From Deltaproteobacteria bacterium (GTDB lineage Bacteria; UBA10199; JADGCS01), in NCBI GenBank assembly GCA_024233595.1, contig JACKPK010000004.1, positions 106,258 through 170,257 of the forward strand: DNA of 64,000 nt, in the 5' to 3' direction. The translations under genes were made by a program, and so were the position numbers. Under the pieces are notes generated by a model. It was not told the origin of the DNA, did no database searches, and worked only from the letters and a program-made list of their open reading frames with translations. Shown here piece by piece: positions 10,271 through 20,100 of the stretch (position 1 is the first letter of the stretch; each line of letters starts with the position of its first letter).

Positions 10271-10773
10271 ATCCCGACAGCCTGATTTTAAAATACGTGG
10301 CGCGGTTTTTGGTGTTCTTCATCAACATCTTTGCTTTTCATATTTTTGTGCAAGGGCACAACCAACCTGGTGGCGGTTTTATCGCTGGCCTCATTTCGGC
10401 CATCTCTCTCATTTTACTCACCATGAGCCTTGGCTTTAGCGAGGCAAAACGTGTGATCCGATTTGACTCGGCATTTTTAGCGGCCTTAGGATTGGTCATG
10501 GCTTATGCCACATCCATCGCTCCCAGTTTTTTTGGCGTGGAATTCCTAAACCATAACTTCTGGCATGTGCACATTCCCTTTTTAGGAGACTGGCATGTTG
10601 GCACCCCTTTCTTTTTTGATCTTGGTGTTTATCTGGTGGTGGTTGGGGTCACCAGCAAAATCATCATTTGTTTATCCTTCCTTGCTTACGAACAAAAAGA
10701 AGCGTGTCTAGATCCTTTAAAATTGCGTTTTGAACTCACCGAAAACAACACAGAACAAAAGGAGGACGCGTGA
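10267..10773 (+). CDS. mnhB: Mrp antiporter subunit B
   Basis: 168 residues and four predicted membrane helices. The family signature is clear near the N-terminus: ARFLVFFINIFAFHIFVQGH followed by NQPGGGFIAGL, matching the GHNxPGGGFxxG motif of MnhB. It starts inside the mnhA stop (ATGA at 10267-10270), which implies translational coupling. Subunit B is an obligatory part of the assembled Mrp complex with no known catalytic site of its own. The C-terminal ~25 residues are hydrophilic and acidic. Confidence 0.95.
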   Translation: MNPDSLILKYVARFLVFFINIFAFHIFVQGHNQPGGGFIAGLISAISLILLTMSLGFSEAKRVIRFDSAFLAALGLVMAYATSIAPSFFGVEFLNHNFWHVHIPFLGDWHVGTPFFFDLGVYLVVVGVTSKIIICLSFLAYEQKEACLDPLKLRFELTENNTEQKEDA

Positions 10774-11114
10774 ACCTCATCATCGCGATCATGACTGCCC
10801 TTCTTTTTGGTGCTGGTATTTATTTGGTGCTGGAACAGAAATTATTAAAAATATTATTTGGTCTTTCGCTGCTGACTCACGCGGGTAATCTTTTCATCTT
10901 GTCAGTCTCTGGAGACCCCACAGGAAAAATCGCCCCCATCATTAAAAACACCGCGCAAGCTCCTTACGTAGACCCCTTGCCCCAGGCTCTGATTTTAACA
11001 GCCATTGTGATTGGCTTTGGTGTTTCCGCCTATTTTGTTGTCCTTATTTTTAGATTCTTCCGCGAAGAAAACGAAACCAGTTTAGAAGAGGTTTTTACAA
11101 ACAATGAGCGCTAA
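10770..11114 (+). CDS. mnhC: Mrp antiporter subunit C (NuoK-like)
   Basis: 114 residues with three membrane helices, homologous to NuoK. Typical features are LFGLSLLTHAGNLFILS near residue 35 and DPLPQALILTAIVIGFG near 72, the conserved PLPQALVLTAIVI block of MnhC. Translation begins at GTG (10770), which overlaps the mnhB stop as GTGA and is preceded by an excellent AAGGAGGA ribosome-binding site. It overlaps mnhD by 11 nt. Confidence 0.95.
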   Translation: MNLIIAIMTALLFGAGIYLVLEQKLLKILFGLSLLTHAGNLFILSVSGDPTGKIAPIIKNTAQAPYVDPLPQALILTAIVIGFGVSAYFVVLIFRFFREENETSLEEVFTNNER

Positions 11115-12606
11115 CATTGCCATTCTGCCTATCTTTTTGCCTTTCTGCATCGCCTTGCTCTTTCTTGTGTGGCGATCAACAAACGCGTTACGAAGAACCG
11201 TGGCGGGCTCGTTGGCATTATTGCTTTTTGCTTTGAGCCTAAAAATCACCCACCAGGTTTATGTCTCTGACATCATCGTCCTTAAAGTGGGTGGGTGGCA
11301 GCCTCCTTTTGGCATTGCGCTCACAATCGATTTATTCAGTGCCATCATGCTTTGCCTGAGCACCTTAACAGCTTTCTTTTGCCTGTTGCATTCTTTCACG
11401 AGCACAAAACAAAAAAACGAAAACGTCTTGTACCTGCCCTTGTTTTTCTTTTTGCTAACCGGCATCAACATGGCTTTTGCTACGGGCGACTTATTTAATC
11501 TTTTTGTGTCCTTTGAAGTCATGTTGATTTCTTCGTACGCTTTGATGACCTTAGAGGCTAAAGGAAAAGACGTTAAGTTTGCGTTCTCTTACATCACCAT
11601 CAACTTGATCGGCAGCACTCTGTTTTTATTAGGTGCTGCGCTGTTGTACGCCCACACAGGCACATTAAACTACGCGGACATCGCGCAAAAATCACAAGAC
11701 CTAGCGCAAACACCTTATTTTCAAATCACGGCAACAATCTTGTTTTTTGTTTTTGCGATCAAAGCCGGCATGTTCCCTCTTTATTACTGGTTACCAAAAA
11801 GCTACCCAGTGTTGAGTTTTTCGAGCGCAGGTTTTTTTGGCGGCATGCTCACCAAGGTTGGGGTTTACGCTATTCTCCGCTTATTTTGCACAATCTTGCC
11901 ACACAACATGAATTTCTTGCACAACTTCTTATTGTATTTTGCTGTCCCCACCATGATTTTCGGTGTGCTTGGCGCCGTGGCACAAAGTAGCATCAAACGC
12001 ATTTTGTCTTATCACATCATCAGCCAGGTCGGCTTCATGTTACTCGCCATCGGTTTTTTCACACCGCTTGGCATCACAGCCGCCATTCTTTACATCATTC
12101 ACCACATTCTGGTGAAAGCCTCTTTGTTTTTAATCGGCGGCCTTGCCGAAAAAGTCTGCGGCACAGATGAGCTCGAAGACATGGGTGGTCTGTGGCGATT
12201 CACCCCCATCATCGGCATTTTATTTTTGTTTCAAGCTTTGTCACTAGCCGGCATCCCGCCACTCAGTGGTTTTTGGGGCAAGTACCTTATCCTAGTGGTT
12301 GCGGTCGCCGAAAAACATTATGCCTTTGCGTTCTTTTCGTTACTTGCCAGTGTGTTGACTTTAATGAGCATGCTCAAAATTTGGTTAGGGGCTTTCTGGA
12401 AACCCGCGGTTAAAAAACCACAGGATTTAAAATTAGATTCTTGGCAAGTTGGTGCCGCGGTTCTTGCCCTTATGGTTTGCTGCTCACTGGTCATTGGTTT
12501 GGGTGTGGGGCATTTTTATGAGCTGGCGCAACAAGCTTCTGATCAACTCCTGGATCAAAGCCATTACATTGAAGCTGTTTTGGCTCTTGAAGGAGCAACA
12601 CCATGA
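11104..12606 (+). CDS. mnhD: Mrp antiporter subunit D (NuoL/NuoN-like)
   Basis: 500 residues with about 14 membrane helices, homologous to the proton-pumping subunits NuoL/M/N. Conserved blocks include FVSFEVMLISSYAL (~137), AGMFPLYYWLPKSYP (~222), ISQVGFMLLAIGFF (~300) and HHILVKASLFLIGG (~337), the last with the channel lysine. MrpA and MrpD together are thought to carry the ion-translocating channels. It starts within mnhC and ends in an ATGA overlap with mnhE. Confidence 0.95.
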   Translation: MSANIAILPIFLPFCIALLFLVWRSTNALRRTVAGSLALLLFALSLKITHQVYVSDIIVLKVGGWQPPFGIALTIDLFSAIMLCLSTLTAFFCLLHSFTSTKQKNENVLYLPLFFFLLTGINMAFATGDLFNLFVSFEVMLISSYALMTLEAKGKDVKFAFSYITINLIGSTLFLLGAALLYAHTGTLNYADIAQKSQDLAQTPYFQITATILFFVFAIKAGMFPLYYWLPKSYPVLSFSSAGFFGGMLTKVGVYAILRLFCTILPHNMNFLHNFLLYFAVPTMIFGVLGAVAQSSIKRILSYHIISQVGFMLLAIGFFTPLGITAAILYIIHHILVKASLFLIGGLAEKVCGTDELEDMGGLWRFTPIIGILFLFQALSLAGIPPLSGFWGKYLILVVAVAEKHYAFAFFSLLASVLTLMSMLKIWLGAFWKPAVKKPQDLKLDSWQVGAAVLALMVCCSLVIGLGVGHFYELAQQASDQLLDQSHYIEAVLALEGATP

Positions 12607-13109
12607 ACCTTTTATTTTTAAACATTGCACTGGCAACAGTTTGGTGGTTGCTTTCGACGCCTCCCGAAGCCTCTGATCTTTTTGTGGGCTTTGTTCTGGG
12701 TTTTTTCCTTGTCGCTGTCTTGGGAAAAATTTTGGAATTCAAGCAAAGAGAAGGCGATCAAAAATCAAAATTCAATTACCCTCGCAAAACCATTGCCTTG
12801 CTTTACTTTTGCCTGTGGTTTTTTAAAGAATTCATCAAATCAAATTTAAAAATCTTGTGGGCGGTGTGGACCAAACCCATCAGTAAAATACAGCCTCATC
12901 TTTTTCAGATTGATGTGACACCTTTATCCACTTTTGAAATTGTCATGCTGTCAAACTGCATCACACTCACACCTGGCACAACAACAGTGAGCGTGGGAGA
13001 AGACGAAACAACGCTTTTGGTTCATGCTTTTGATGGCGAGAACACTCAAGACGAAAAAGACAGCATCGATGTATTAACCAAAAACATTTTACGATTCACA
13101 CGGGCTTAA
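12603..13109 (+). CDS. mnhE: Mrp antiporter subunit E
   Basis: 168 residues. Two N-terminal membrane helices lead into a conserved soluble part containing VMLSNCITLTPGTTTVSV (~115), which matches the MnhE signature LANxITLTPGTxT. ATGA overlap with mnhD. It is a structural subunit of the inner-membrane Mrp complex. Confidence 0.95.
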   Translation: MNLLFLNIALATVWWLLSTPPEASDLFVGFVLGFFLVAVLGKILEFKQREGDQKSKFNYPRKTIALLYFCLWFFKEFIKSNLKILWAVWTKPISKIQPHLFQIDVTPLSTFEIVMLSNCITLTPGTTTVSVGEDETTLLVHAFDGENTQDEKDSIDVLTKNILRFTRA

Positions 13110-13113
13110 AACT

Positions 13114-13422
13114 ATGACCAATTTGAGCATCACAATCTGTTCGATCATGTTATTTGTGGGGATCCTATTCGCAGTTATCCGTCTTTACAAAGGACCTCGG
13201 CTTGTTGACCGCGTCATGAGTCTAGATGGCATTGCGGTTTGCGTTGTGGGTTTCATGGTTCTCGAAATGCTCAAGACCCAACAGGTCTTTTACATCGATT
13301 TGATTTTGGTGTTTTCTTTACTGAATTTCATGGGGGTTGTGGCCTTTGTGTTTTACCTAAACAAAGATTACAAACCCAAAGGCTCCAAAGAATTTCCCGA
13401 AGAAGGAGGACGCCTTGACTGA
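13114..13422 (+). CDS. mnhF: Mrp antiporter subunit F
   Basis: 102 residues with three membrane helices and the family signature RLYKGPRLVDRVMSLDGIAV (~23-42), equivalent to the GPxxxDRVxAxD motif of MnhF. It starts 4 nt after mnhE, with no obvious ribosome-binding site, so coupling to mnhE is likely. The 3' end carries an AAGGAGGA sequence that serves as the ribosome-binding site of mnhG. Confidence 0.94.
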   Translation: MTNLSITICSIMLFVGILFAVIRLYKGPRLVDRVMSLDGIAVCVVGFMVLEMLKTQQVFYIDLILVFSLLNFMGVVAFVFYLNKDYKPKGSKEFPEEGGRLD

Positions 13423-13729
13423 ACTCTTTGCCAATTTCTTTCTCTTGTATGGGGCGTTTTTAATTTTATCGACCACACTTGGTATGATGCGCCTGCCCGA
13501 TATTTATTGCCGCTCGCATGCCTTGGCAAAATCAATGCCGCTTGGTGTGAACTCCATGCTCATTGGGCTTTGGGTTCACATGGACCTTTACCACTCTTCT
13601 GGCTTTAAAGTTTTTTTGGCCATTCTGTTTCAAGTCATCAGCATCCCGGTTGCGGGTCACGTGATGGCCTTGCTCGCCTACCGCAAAGGTGTGCCAAGGC
13701 ATAACGAACGCGAAATTGACATTTACTGA
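13415..13729 (+). CDS. mnhG: Mrp antiporter subunit G
   Basis: 104 residues with three membrane helices. GMMRLPDIYCRSHALAKS (~23-40) matches the MnhG block GxLRxPDxYxRxHAxxKA. The start is a TTG at 13415 inside mnhF, supported by AAGGAGGA at 13403-13410. It is the last gene of the mnhABCDEFG operon. Its stop lies one base from the stop of the convergent Spx/ArsC-like gene, and no terminator is seen between them. Confidence 0.94.
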   Translation: MTELFANFFLLYGAFLILSTTLGMMRLPDIYCRSHALAKSMPLGVNSMLIGLWVHMDLYHSSGFKVFLAILFQVISIPVAGHVMALLAYRKGVPRHNEREIDIY

Positions 13730-13730
13730 T

Positions 13731-14087
13731 TCAACTTGCCCAAGTTTTTTTGAACAGATCCTCTTTAAAACCCACCGTGACTTTGGCGCCATCAATCACA
13801 ATCGGGCGTTTCACAAGACGACCATTGCTCGCCAATAAATCAATTGCCTCGTCCTGACTCAATGTCGGCAATTTATCTTTCATGTTGAGCTCGCGGTACT
13901 GCACTCCTGATTTATTGAAGAGATCTTTTAGCGCATACTCCCCTGATTTGAGGATTTTTTTGAGCTCCGTTTTGCTGGGCGGGGTCTCTGTGATGTCGAC
14001 CTCTTTAAAGCTGACATCGTACTGACCCAAAGCCTTTTTGGCCTTTTGGCAGGTGCTGCATTTGGCGTATCCATAATAAGTGACCAT
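13731..14087 (-). CDS. Spx/ArsC (YffB-type) arsenate reductase-like thioredoxin-fold protein
   Basis: 118 residues from the ATG at 14087, which is chosen over an upstream start because an AGAAGGA ribosome-binding site precedes it and the protein then begins directly with the first strand (MVTYYGYAKCSTCQKA). The CSTC redox motif is at ~10-13 and the family motif RPIVIDG at ~95. The length and layout match the Spx/MgsR/YffB branch. Substrate is uncertain: arsenate reduction, an RNA-polymerase-binding Spx-like role or a general thiol oxidoreductase are all possible. An inverted repeat containing GTACGTA lies in its 5' region. Confidence 0.82.
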   Translation of the reverse strand: MVTYYGYAKCSTCQKAKKALGQYDVSFKEVDITETPPSKTELKKILKSGEYALKDLFNKSGVQYRELNMKDKLPTLSQDEAIDLLASNGRLVKRPIVIDGAKVTVGFKEDLFKKTWAS

Positions 14088-14119
14088 GATTTTGTCCTTC
14101 TCCGTTATTTTTGAATGAA

Positions 14120-14151
14120 CTAAAAGTACGTACAAGATACGTACTTTTTAG
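14120..14151 (-). promoter_or_regulatory. Inverted repeat upstream of the Spx/ArsC-like gene (candidate operator or leader hairpin)
   Basis: CTAAAAGTACGTA (14120-14132) faces TACGTACTTTTTAG (14138-14151) across a 5-nt centre, a near-perfect 13-bp inverted repeat with one extra T. It sits 33-64 bp upstream of the ATG at 14087. It could be a repressor operator or a 5'-leader hairpin; its symmetry and position favour an operator. Confidence 0.5.
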
Positions 14152-14334
14152 AAATATAATGATAAATATTTGTTTTTACTTATTTATTTTGAATTCCTTG
14201 TTCAGACCTATTTGCCACCACTTTTATTTTTTTGGCGTATTCAAGATCTGTGGTTTTTTTTAAAAAAAATACGACTGACCTAGCAACATTTAAATCAATT
14301 GTTCGATAACAAAGCTAGCAATTGGAGAATTTTT

Positions 14335-15297
14335 ATGAGTGAAATCAACGCAAGCAAACCAGAACCCAGCATGGATTTTGGCACCATCAACGTCGAATTT
14401 TCAACAGCACAAAGCCTGGTCAACGCCAAAACACGCGAACAAGTTGCTGAATCAATCGACCACATGGGTCGCGTCAAAGAAAACGCGATCATCCTGACTG
14501 ATGCCAACAACAATGGTTTTTTTGATACAGACGATTATGCTCAAATTGGTCAAGCAGATGGCAAAACCAAGCTTGCTGTCTACAAAAAAAGTGGTCATGA
14601 CATCTTAGGCATGGTCGGTTTTTTTAATGAAATCAAAAACGGCGACCAAGAAATCGCTTATTTTTCTAAACCGATTCCTGCAGAGCAAGTAGGCGAAGAC
14701 AACATGGTTGAAGCGGGCATTTATATTTATGCCAAGCACGACTCACGTCAATTCAATTTAGAAATTGGACGCACCTCTGAATTCTGGCGTAGCATGAAAT
14801 TTTTTCAAGTCGGCAAAGTCAAAGAAGTTTATAGCGATGGTAAATTAGCTGACAGTTTGTACAGCGATTCCGAAGACCGTCGTATTTGGGATCAAGGAAG
14901 CGACGTGATCCTCGTCAACGATGTGGAAAAACGCATTCAAGAAATTAAATGTCCCGAAATCACGTCTAACAAAAAAACTGAAATGCAAGAGCAAGCCGAT
15001 CAGCAAAGAAAATGCATGGCCGAAAAAATTGAGCTAATGGGTGAAGCACAAATGGCTTACGGCGAGTATCTAGAAACTCTTTCGCAACCTATTGGCGACT
15101 TCCAAAACAGCACAGAACTCTTAGAAGTTTTTAATCGTCTCGAGAATGCTGAAAAAGTTGAAGACATTCCTAATCCTGCAGAACTTCTGTCTTTAGCTAA
15201 AGCAGCTCAATCTCACCGACAATCAGAAGCTTTTAAAAATTATTTGAGCAAAGTTCTTAAAATAGACGCTAAAAAGACCGACGATTCAGAAAAATAA
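14335..15297 (+). CDS. Uncharacterised protein with an EF-hand-like calcium loop
   Basis: 320 residues from the ATG at 14335, which has GGAG 8 nt upstream. There is no signal peptide or membrane segment. Residues ~56-67 read DANNNGFFDTDD, an excellent DxNxNGxxDxDD EF-hand/dockerin-type loop. The C-terminal ~120 residues look helical, with two Cys. I do not recognise the family. It is followed by a strong intrinsic terminator and has its own ~200-bp AT-rich upstream region, so it is probably monocistronic. Confidence 0.75.
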   Translation: MSEINASKPEPSMDFGTINVEFSTAQSLVNAKTREQVAESIDHMGRVKENAIILTDANNNGFFDTDDYAQIGQADGKTKLAVYKKSGHDILGMVGFFNEIKNGDQEIAYFSKPIPAEQVGEDNMVEAGIYIYAKHDSRQFNLEIGRTSEFWRSMKFFQVGKVKEVYSDGKLADSLYSDSEDRRIWDQGSDVILVNDVEKRIQEIKCPEITSNKKTEMQEQADQQRKCMAEKIELMGEAQMAYGEYLETLSQPIGDFQNSTELLEVFNRLENAEKVEDIPNPAELLSLAKAAQSHRQSEAFKNYLSKVLKIDAKKTDDSEK

Positions 15298-15326
15298 TTT
15301 AAACTTTCCTTTCGAACGAACACTTG

Positions 15327-15370
15327 AACCCCAAAGCCGAGAAGCTACCGGCTTTGGGGTTTCTTTTTTT
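15327..15370 (+). terminator. Strong intrinsic terminator after the EF-hand-like gene
   Basis: AACCCCAAAGCC (15327-15338) pairs perfectly with GGCTTTGGGGTT (15350-15361) around an 11-nt loop, followed by TCTTTTTTT. It ends transcription of the upstream gene and rules out a far-upstream start for the following transporter gene. Confidence 0.93.
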
Positions 15371-15422
15371 ATTTCTGAATTTTCCGATACCTTTCTTGCT
15401 AGGCCTTTGGCATAAGATCATC

Positions 15423-16952
15423 ATGGACTATGTCGATGCTCCTGAACAATCACAGCAAAAAACTTTACCCAGCAAAAGACACCGCTTCTGGATCACCATA
15501 GCTGCCCTCTCGGGACTTTTTCTTTCTGCCTTAGAAATGAACGTGGTCGGCACCGCGGCACCTTTAATTGTAAAAGACTTAGGCGGCTTTGAATATTTTG
15601 GTTGGCTCTTTGCTATTTATTTACTCACCAGCACGCTGGCCATGCCCTTTTGGGGACGCGCGTGTGACCATTGGGGACGATCAGCAACATTTCAAGCCGC
15701 TCTCGGTTTTTTTATGCTGGGGTCGGTTGTTTGTGCGTTAGCGCCGTCATTTTGGATTCTTGTCATCGGGCGAGCCATACAAGGCTTAGGGTCTGGCGGG
15801 CTCTTGCCCATTAGTTTTACGCTTGTGACAGACGTGCACGACATGAAAACCCGCACCAAGTTACAAGCCGTGCTTTCTGGCATTTGGGGAATCGCCAATG
15901 CTTTGGGCCCTTTTTTAGGAGGCTACCTTGCCGAAACCCTGAGCTGGCGATTGATTTTTTGGTTCAATCTTTTTCCTGGCCTGGCGTCCTCTGTTCTCAC
16001 GTATAAATTTTTCTCTGTGATTCGCTGGGAAAAAACCGAATTCAAACTTGGACCATGGAGCTTTTTGCTTTCGATCGGTTTTGTCACCCCTTTGGTGGTC
16101 GCCGCCTCACTCAAAAACCCAAAACACGCCATCTTAACCGCTTGCTTTGGTGTGATCATGGCGGTGTTATTTTTCTTACGCGAGTACCGCTCCAAGTGGC
16201 CTTTGATCCCCGTTGTCTTGTATAAAAATCGTTTGTTCTTTTTGAGTTGTTTGTCTGGATTTTTATCAACCACCTTGGTCGTGGGTCTATCAGCTTATTT
16301 GCCTTTTTATTTTCAAATGACCCAAAACACCTCGCCCACACTTTCGGGATTATTGCTTTTGCCTTTCACTGTTTCTTGGTTGCTCTTTAGCGGCGTGAGT
16401 GCGCCACTCATGATGCGCATCAGTTACCGCACTCTTGTTGCCTTGGGCATGAACGCAAGCCTCGCGGGTTGTCTCTTGTTTTTGTATTACTTTGACCAAA
16501 TGAACATCACACTCTCGTGCGTGGCCACATCTTTAATGGGCGCAGGCATGGCGTTTAACTTCACAGTTGTGATGATCGCCACACAGTACTCTGTACCACG
16601 CAATTTATTAAGCTCAGCCACCTCGGGTATTTTTTGGATTCGCAACATTGGTGGCGCGGTTGGCACAGCCCTTATGGGTTTGGTCTTGGTTCTCACCACA
16701 AAAAATAAAATCGCTGCCATGACATTCCCAGATGCCTTGCTTGGCGCTAAAGAAAAAATCTTACAAAACCCCGATCTGATCGTGCAAGCTGACACCACCA
16801 AAGAACTCTTTGGTAACGCTTTACCACTCATTCAAAAGGCCGTTGCCGATGGCATCTTCGCTAGCTTCTTGGTGTTTAGCATTGGCATTTTTTTATCGTG
16901 GTTCACCATCGCGTTTTTTCCCAAACAAACTCTAAAAGACCAGCAGACTTAA
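15423..16952 (+). CDS. MFS drug exporter, DHA2/EmrB-like (14-TMS type)
   Basis: 509 residues from the ATG at 15423; any earlier start would run through the terminator. Fourteen membrane segments are likely. Motif A (GRACDHWGRSATFQ, ~80) and motif C-like ALGPFLGGYL (~160) identify an MFS drug:H+ antiporter, and LEMNVVGTAAPLIVKDLGG (~40) resembles motif D1 of the DHA2 group. The substrate cannot be predicted. No membrane-fusion or outer-membrane partner gene is adjacent. The ribosome-binding site is weak. Confidence 0.88.
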   Translation: MDYVDAPEQSQQKTLPSKRHRFWITIAALSGLFLSALEMNVVGTAAPLIVKDLGGFEYFGWLFAIYLLTSTLAMPFWGRACDHWGRSATFQAALGFFMLGSVVCALAPSFWILVIGRAIQGLGSGGLLPISFTLVTDVHDMKTRTKLQAVLSGIWGIANALGPFLGGYLAETLSWRLIFWFNLFPGLASSVLTYKFFSVIRWEKTEFKLGPWSFLLSIGFVTPLVVAASLKNPKHAILTACFGVIMAVLFFLREYRSKWPLIPVVLYKNRLFFLSCLSGFLSTTLVVGLSAYLPFYFQMTQNTSPTLSGLLLLPFTVSWLLFSGVSAPLMMRISYRTLVALGMNASLAGCLLFLYYFDQMNITLSCVATSLMGAGMAFNFTVVMIATQYSVPRNLLSSATSGIFWIRNIGGAVGTALMGLVLVLTTKNKIAAMTFPDALLGAKEKILQNPDLIVQADTTKELFGNALPLIQKAVADGIFASFLVFSIGIFLSWFTIAFFPKQTLKDQQT

Positions 16953-17177
16953 CAATTTAAAACTCCGCTTAACAAAGCCCCACACCAACAAAATCAAAAG
17001 CAAAACCCGCGCAACACTTAACCTGTCGCCTGATTCATACAGGCATTTTTTGCTTATCAAAATGAGAGGATCCTGCACTTTTGGGGGTCTTTCTCCAGAG
17101 TCCTTAGAAAGAAACCCTGAAAATCATTACAAAAATTTGATTTTTTTCTGGAACAGCTTTTGCACCAATTGGGAGGC

Positions 17178-20100
17178 ATGAAAAACATCACATCCCAACA
17201 CCAGTTTCTTTTAGAATCACTGCTCTTTGCTTGCTGCTTGATCATCCTGACCATGGTCTCGTTTGCATCTCATCCTGTTTTGGCGCAAAGCGGAGGCATA
17301 CCTGATCAGGTTTGTGTCGACATTGACCGTGATGGCGTGACCACCTGTGATGGTGACTGTGATGATCGTAACACTGATGTTGCTCCCAATCGCCCTGAAC
17401 TTTGTGATGGAGTCGATAACGATTGTGATGGCCAAATCGACGAAGAATTATGGCAGCCCTTGCCAAACCAACAAGGCGCCTGCGCAGCCAACGGACAGAT
17501 TTGTCAAAACGGATCATGGGTGAATGCGCCCAATAACCAAGAACCTGGTCCCGAAAACTGTGACAACATTGACAACGACTGCGATGGCGAAGTTGATCGC
17601 ATTGTACGCAACTCGGCAAACCAACAAGGCAAATGCCAAAACAACCGCGACATTTGTCTGAATGGTGTTTGGGAACCTTTTATGGTGGGCTATTACACGC
17701 CCGAGAACCAAGATTTGTGTAACGGACAAGATGACGATTGCGATGGCGAAATTGATGAAGACGATTCTATTTTTACTTACAATGCCGAGAGTGGACGCTG
17801 TGAAGCACAATGCCCAGAAGGACAAATTTTTAACATGCAAGCCAAGGCCTGTGAACCTATTTGTCAACAAGGCCAAATTTTTAATCGCGAAACAAAACGT
17901 TGCGATGTGCAATGCCCTGCTGATCAATTCTTAAGCGAAGAAACCGGGCGTTGTGAAAAACGTTGCGCTCAAGGTGAAATCATCAACCCGGAGACAGGAC
18001 AATGCCAAGCCCCCTGCCCCCCAGGCCATTTCTTTGATGGCTTAAGTGGACAGTGTCAATCAGCTTGCGAAGTGTTCGAAGGCTTTAATGCTGACCAAAA
18101 TCGTTGCGAAGCCAAGTGCGATATTGACCAACGTTGGGATGCCGAAGAGCTTCTTTGTGTGAACCTTTGCGAAGACGGACAGCTTTTTAATCCTTTAAAA
18201 AGCGAATGCCAAGACCTGCCAGCTTGCGCAAGCGATGAACTCACCGCTCATAAAGTCAGCTGTATCTCTGTTGATGCGAATGTGACTTGTATTTCTGCTC
18301 ACGATGAAACGCACCGCACAGTGACTTTTAATAGCAATGTGGCTGATGTGGTTGTTTCTAACTCACATCTTTATGTGCTTTTGCAAAATCAAAAAATCTT
18401 CAGACTCTCTCTGACTGATGCGTTCACAATTGATAGCGCACAATTGCTTATTGAAGGCGAATCTTTGGAGGGCGCACAAGAGCTAGCGGTAAACTCAAAA
18501 GAAGTGCTCTTTGTGATGTACGCAAACGCCATCAAGCAACTCACAGACCAAGAGATGTATGTCATTTACGAAACACAGGTGGAACAGATCACAAGCATTG
18601 CAGCCATTGATGATCTCTACGCTATGGTTGGTGGACAGCTGAACAAAATCGATCCGGTGACAAAGTCAGCAACAAACCTGCACGACTACCGTGTTCTGAT
18701 TGATGAAAAACTTGTCGATCAAACTGAATCGAGCAAACTATTCCCTGCGCGCTTCAGCTTACAAAAGCACATGGTTCTTGCTTCTGGCGCCCACATGGAT
18801 TTTTACAATTTAGAATCCAATCAAAACCACCACGCTCGCTTTGAAGACTACGGTATTAACACCATGAGCGTGACCGTGCACAACGAAACCAATCGTATTT
18901 TGGCTTACAACCCTTACTTGCCTGACATCATCTTGATCTCAAAAGAGGGACGTGTGCTGAACGAAACAAAAATTCTAGATGTTTTGCCTGAGCCTGTTGC
19001 CCCAAGTAGTTTAAACAGCACCACCGCTTGTTTTGCGCCTGAAGTGATCAATGAAGAAACAGGTGACGAAGAAAGCGGCGATGGCACTCCTGAACAACAG
19101 GATCCTGAGCAAAATAATAACGATGAGGTCACCCAAGACCAAGAAGAGCCAAATAGCGACAGCCCAAGCGATGACCAATCGGGCAATGACGATGGCTCAC
19201 TCATTGGTGATAACAGACCTGAAGACCCGACTGTCACAACCATCACTTGTCGTGACGGCTCCGTTGTAGCCGACATCGGTGACTGCAGTTGTGTGGAAAC
19301 CTGTGATGATCCCAAAGTCATCGAAGAAAAATTTTCGGACGCTCAAGTGAATCCTCCTGAAGAAGACGACACCGTGAAGAAAATCTCGGACACAATGTCG
19401 GATAGCGATAGCGGCAGCGGCGATGATGTTAAGAAAATTTCGGATGTGACCGATGCATCCGACTCCTCAGAAAGGTCAGCAGATAGCTTAGACAGCACCC
19501 TTTCTGATTCTGGTGAACGTGTTTGTCCATTAAGTGGCAAAGCCCCTGTACGCAGCCTTTGCTTGGTGAATAAAAAATCCAATCGCATTGAGTGCTACAA
19601 AGACAAAGAGCTTGTTCGTAAATTTGAAACCCAAGATGTTTCAAACTTGCTCACCACAAACTCAGGCAAACTGGTAGCGATGACTCGCGATCGCATTCTT
19701 GTTCATGACATCATGGACGACAACGAAAAAGAACCCGATTCTATTTTAGAAAAACTCGATAGCTCCGAAACCATTCGCCCCAAACAAATTCAATTGGCGG
19801 ATGACCAAGAGCAAATCATTGTTCTGCATCAAGATAAGTCTGGTTCTTCAAAACAAATCACCATTGATATGACCCGTAAAACCATCACAAACGAGAGTCC
19901 ACAAATCACCGAAAAGGTTGATGCAGCGCTTTTGGATCAAAGGGATGAACGCATTTACACCATCAGCAAAGATGCCGGTTCGATTTCGGTTTACGACACG
20001 CACACAGGCGAGCAGTTAGAAAAAATCTTATTGTCAGAGGAAGAAAAGATCTCCTTACAAGAAAAAGACGGATCTATTAAGACTCTCTCTATAGAAGATG

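Noticed and set aside
15324..15422. Upstream start for the MFS exporter
   Set aside because: It would include the terminator of the preceding gene in the coding sequence.
17149..17164. Sigma-54-like TGGAACAGCTTTTGCA before the large Cys-rich gene
   Set aside because: Spacing is right, but the predicted start (~17175) is 3 nt before the ATG and would exclude the GGGAGG ribosome-binding site.
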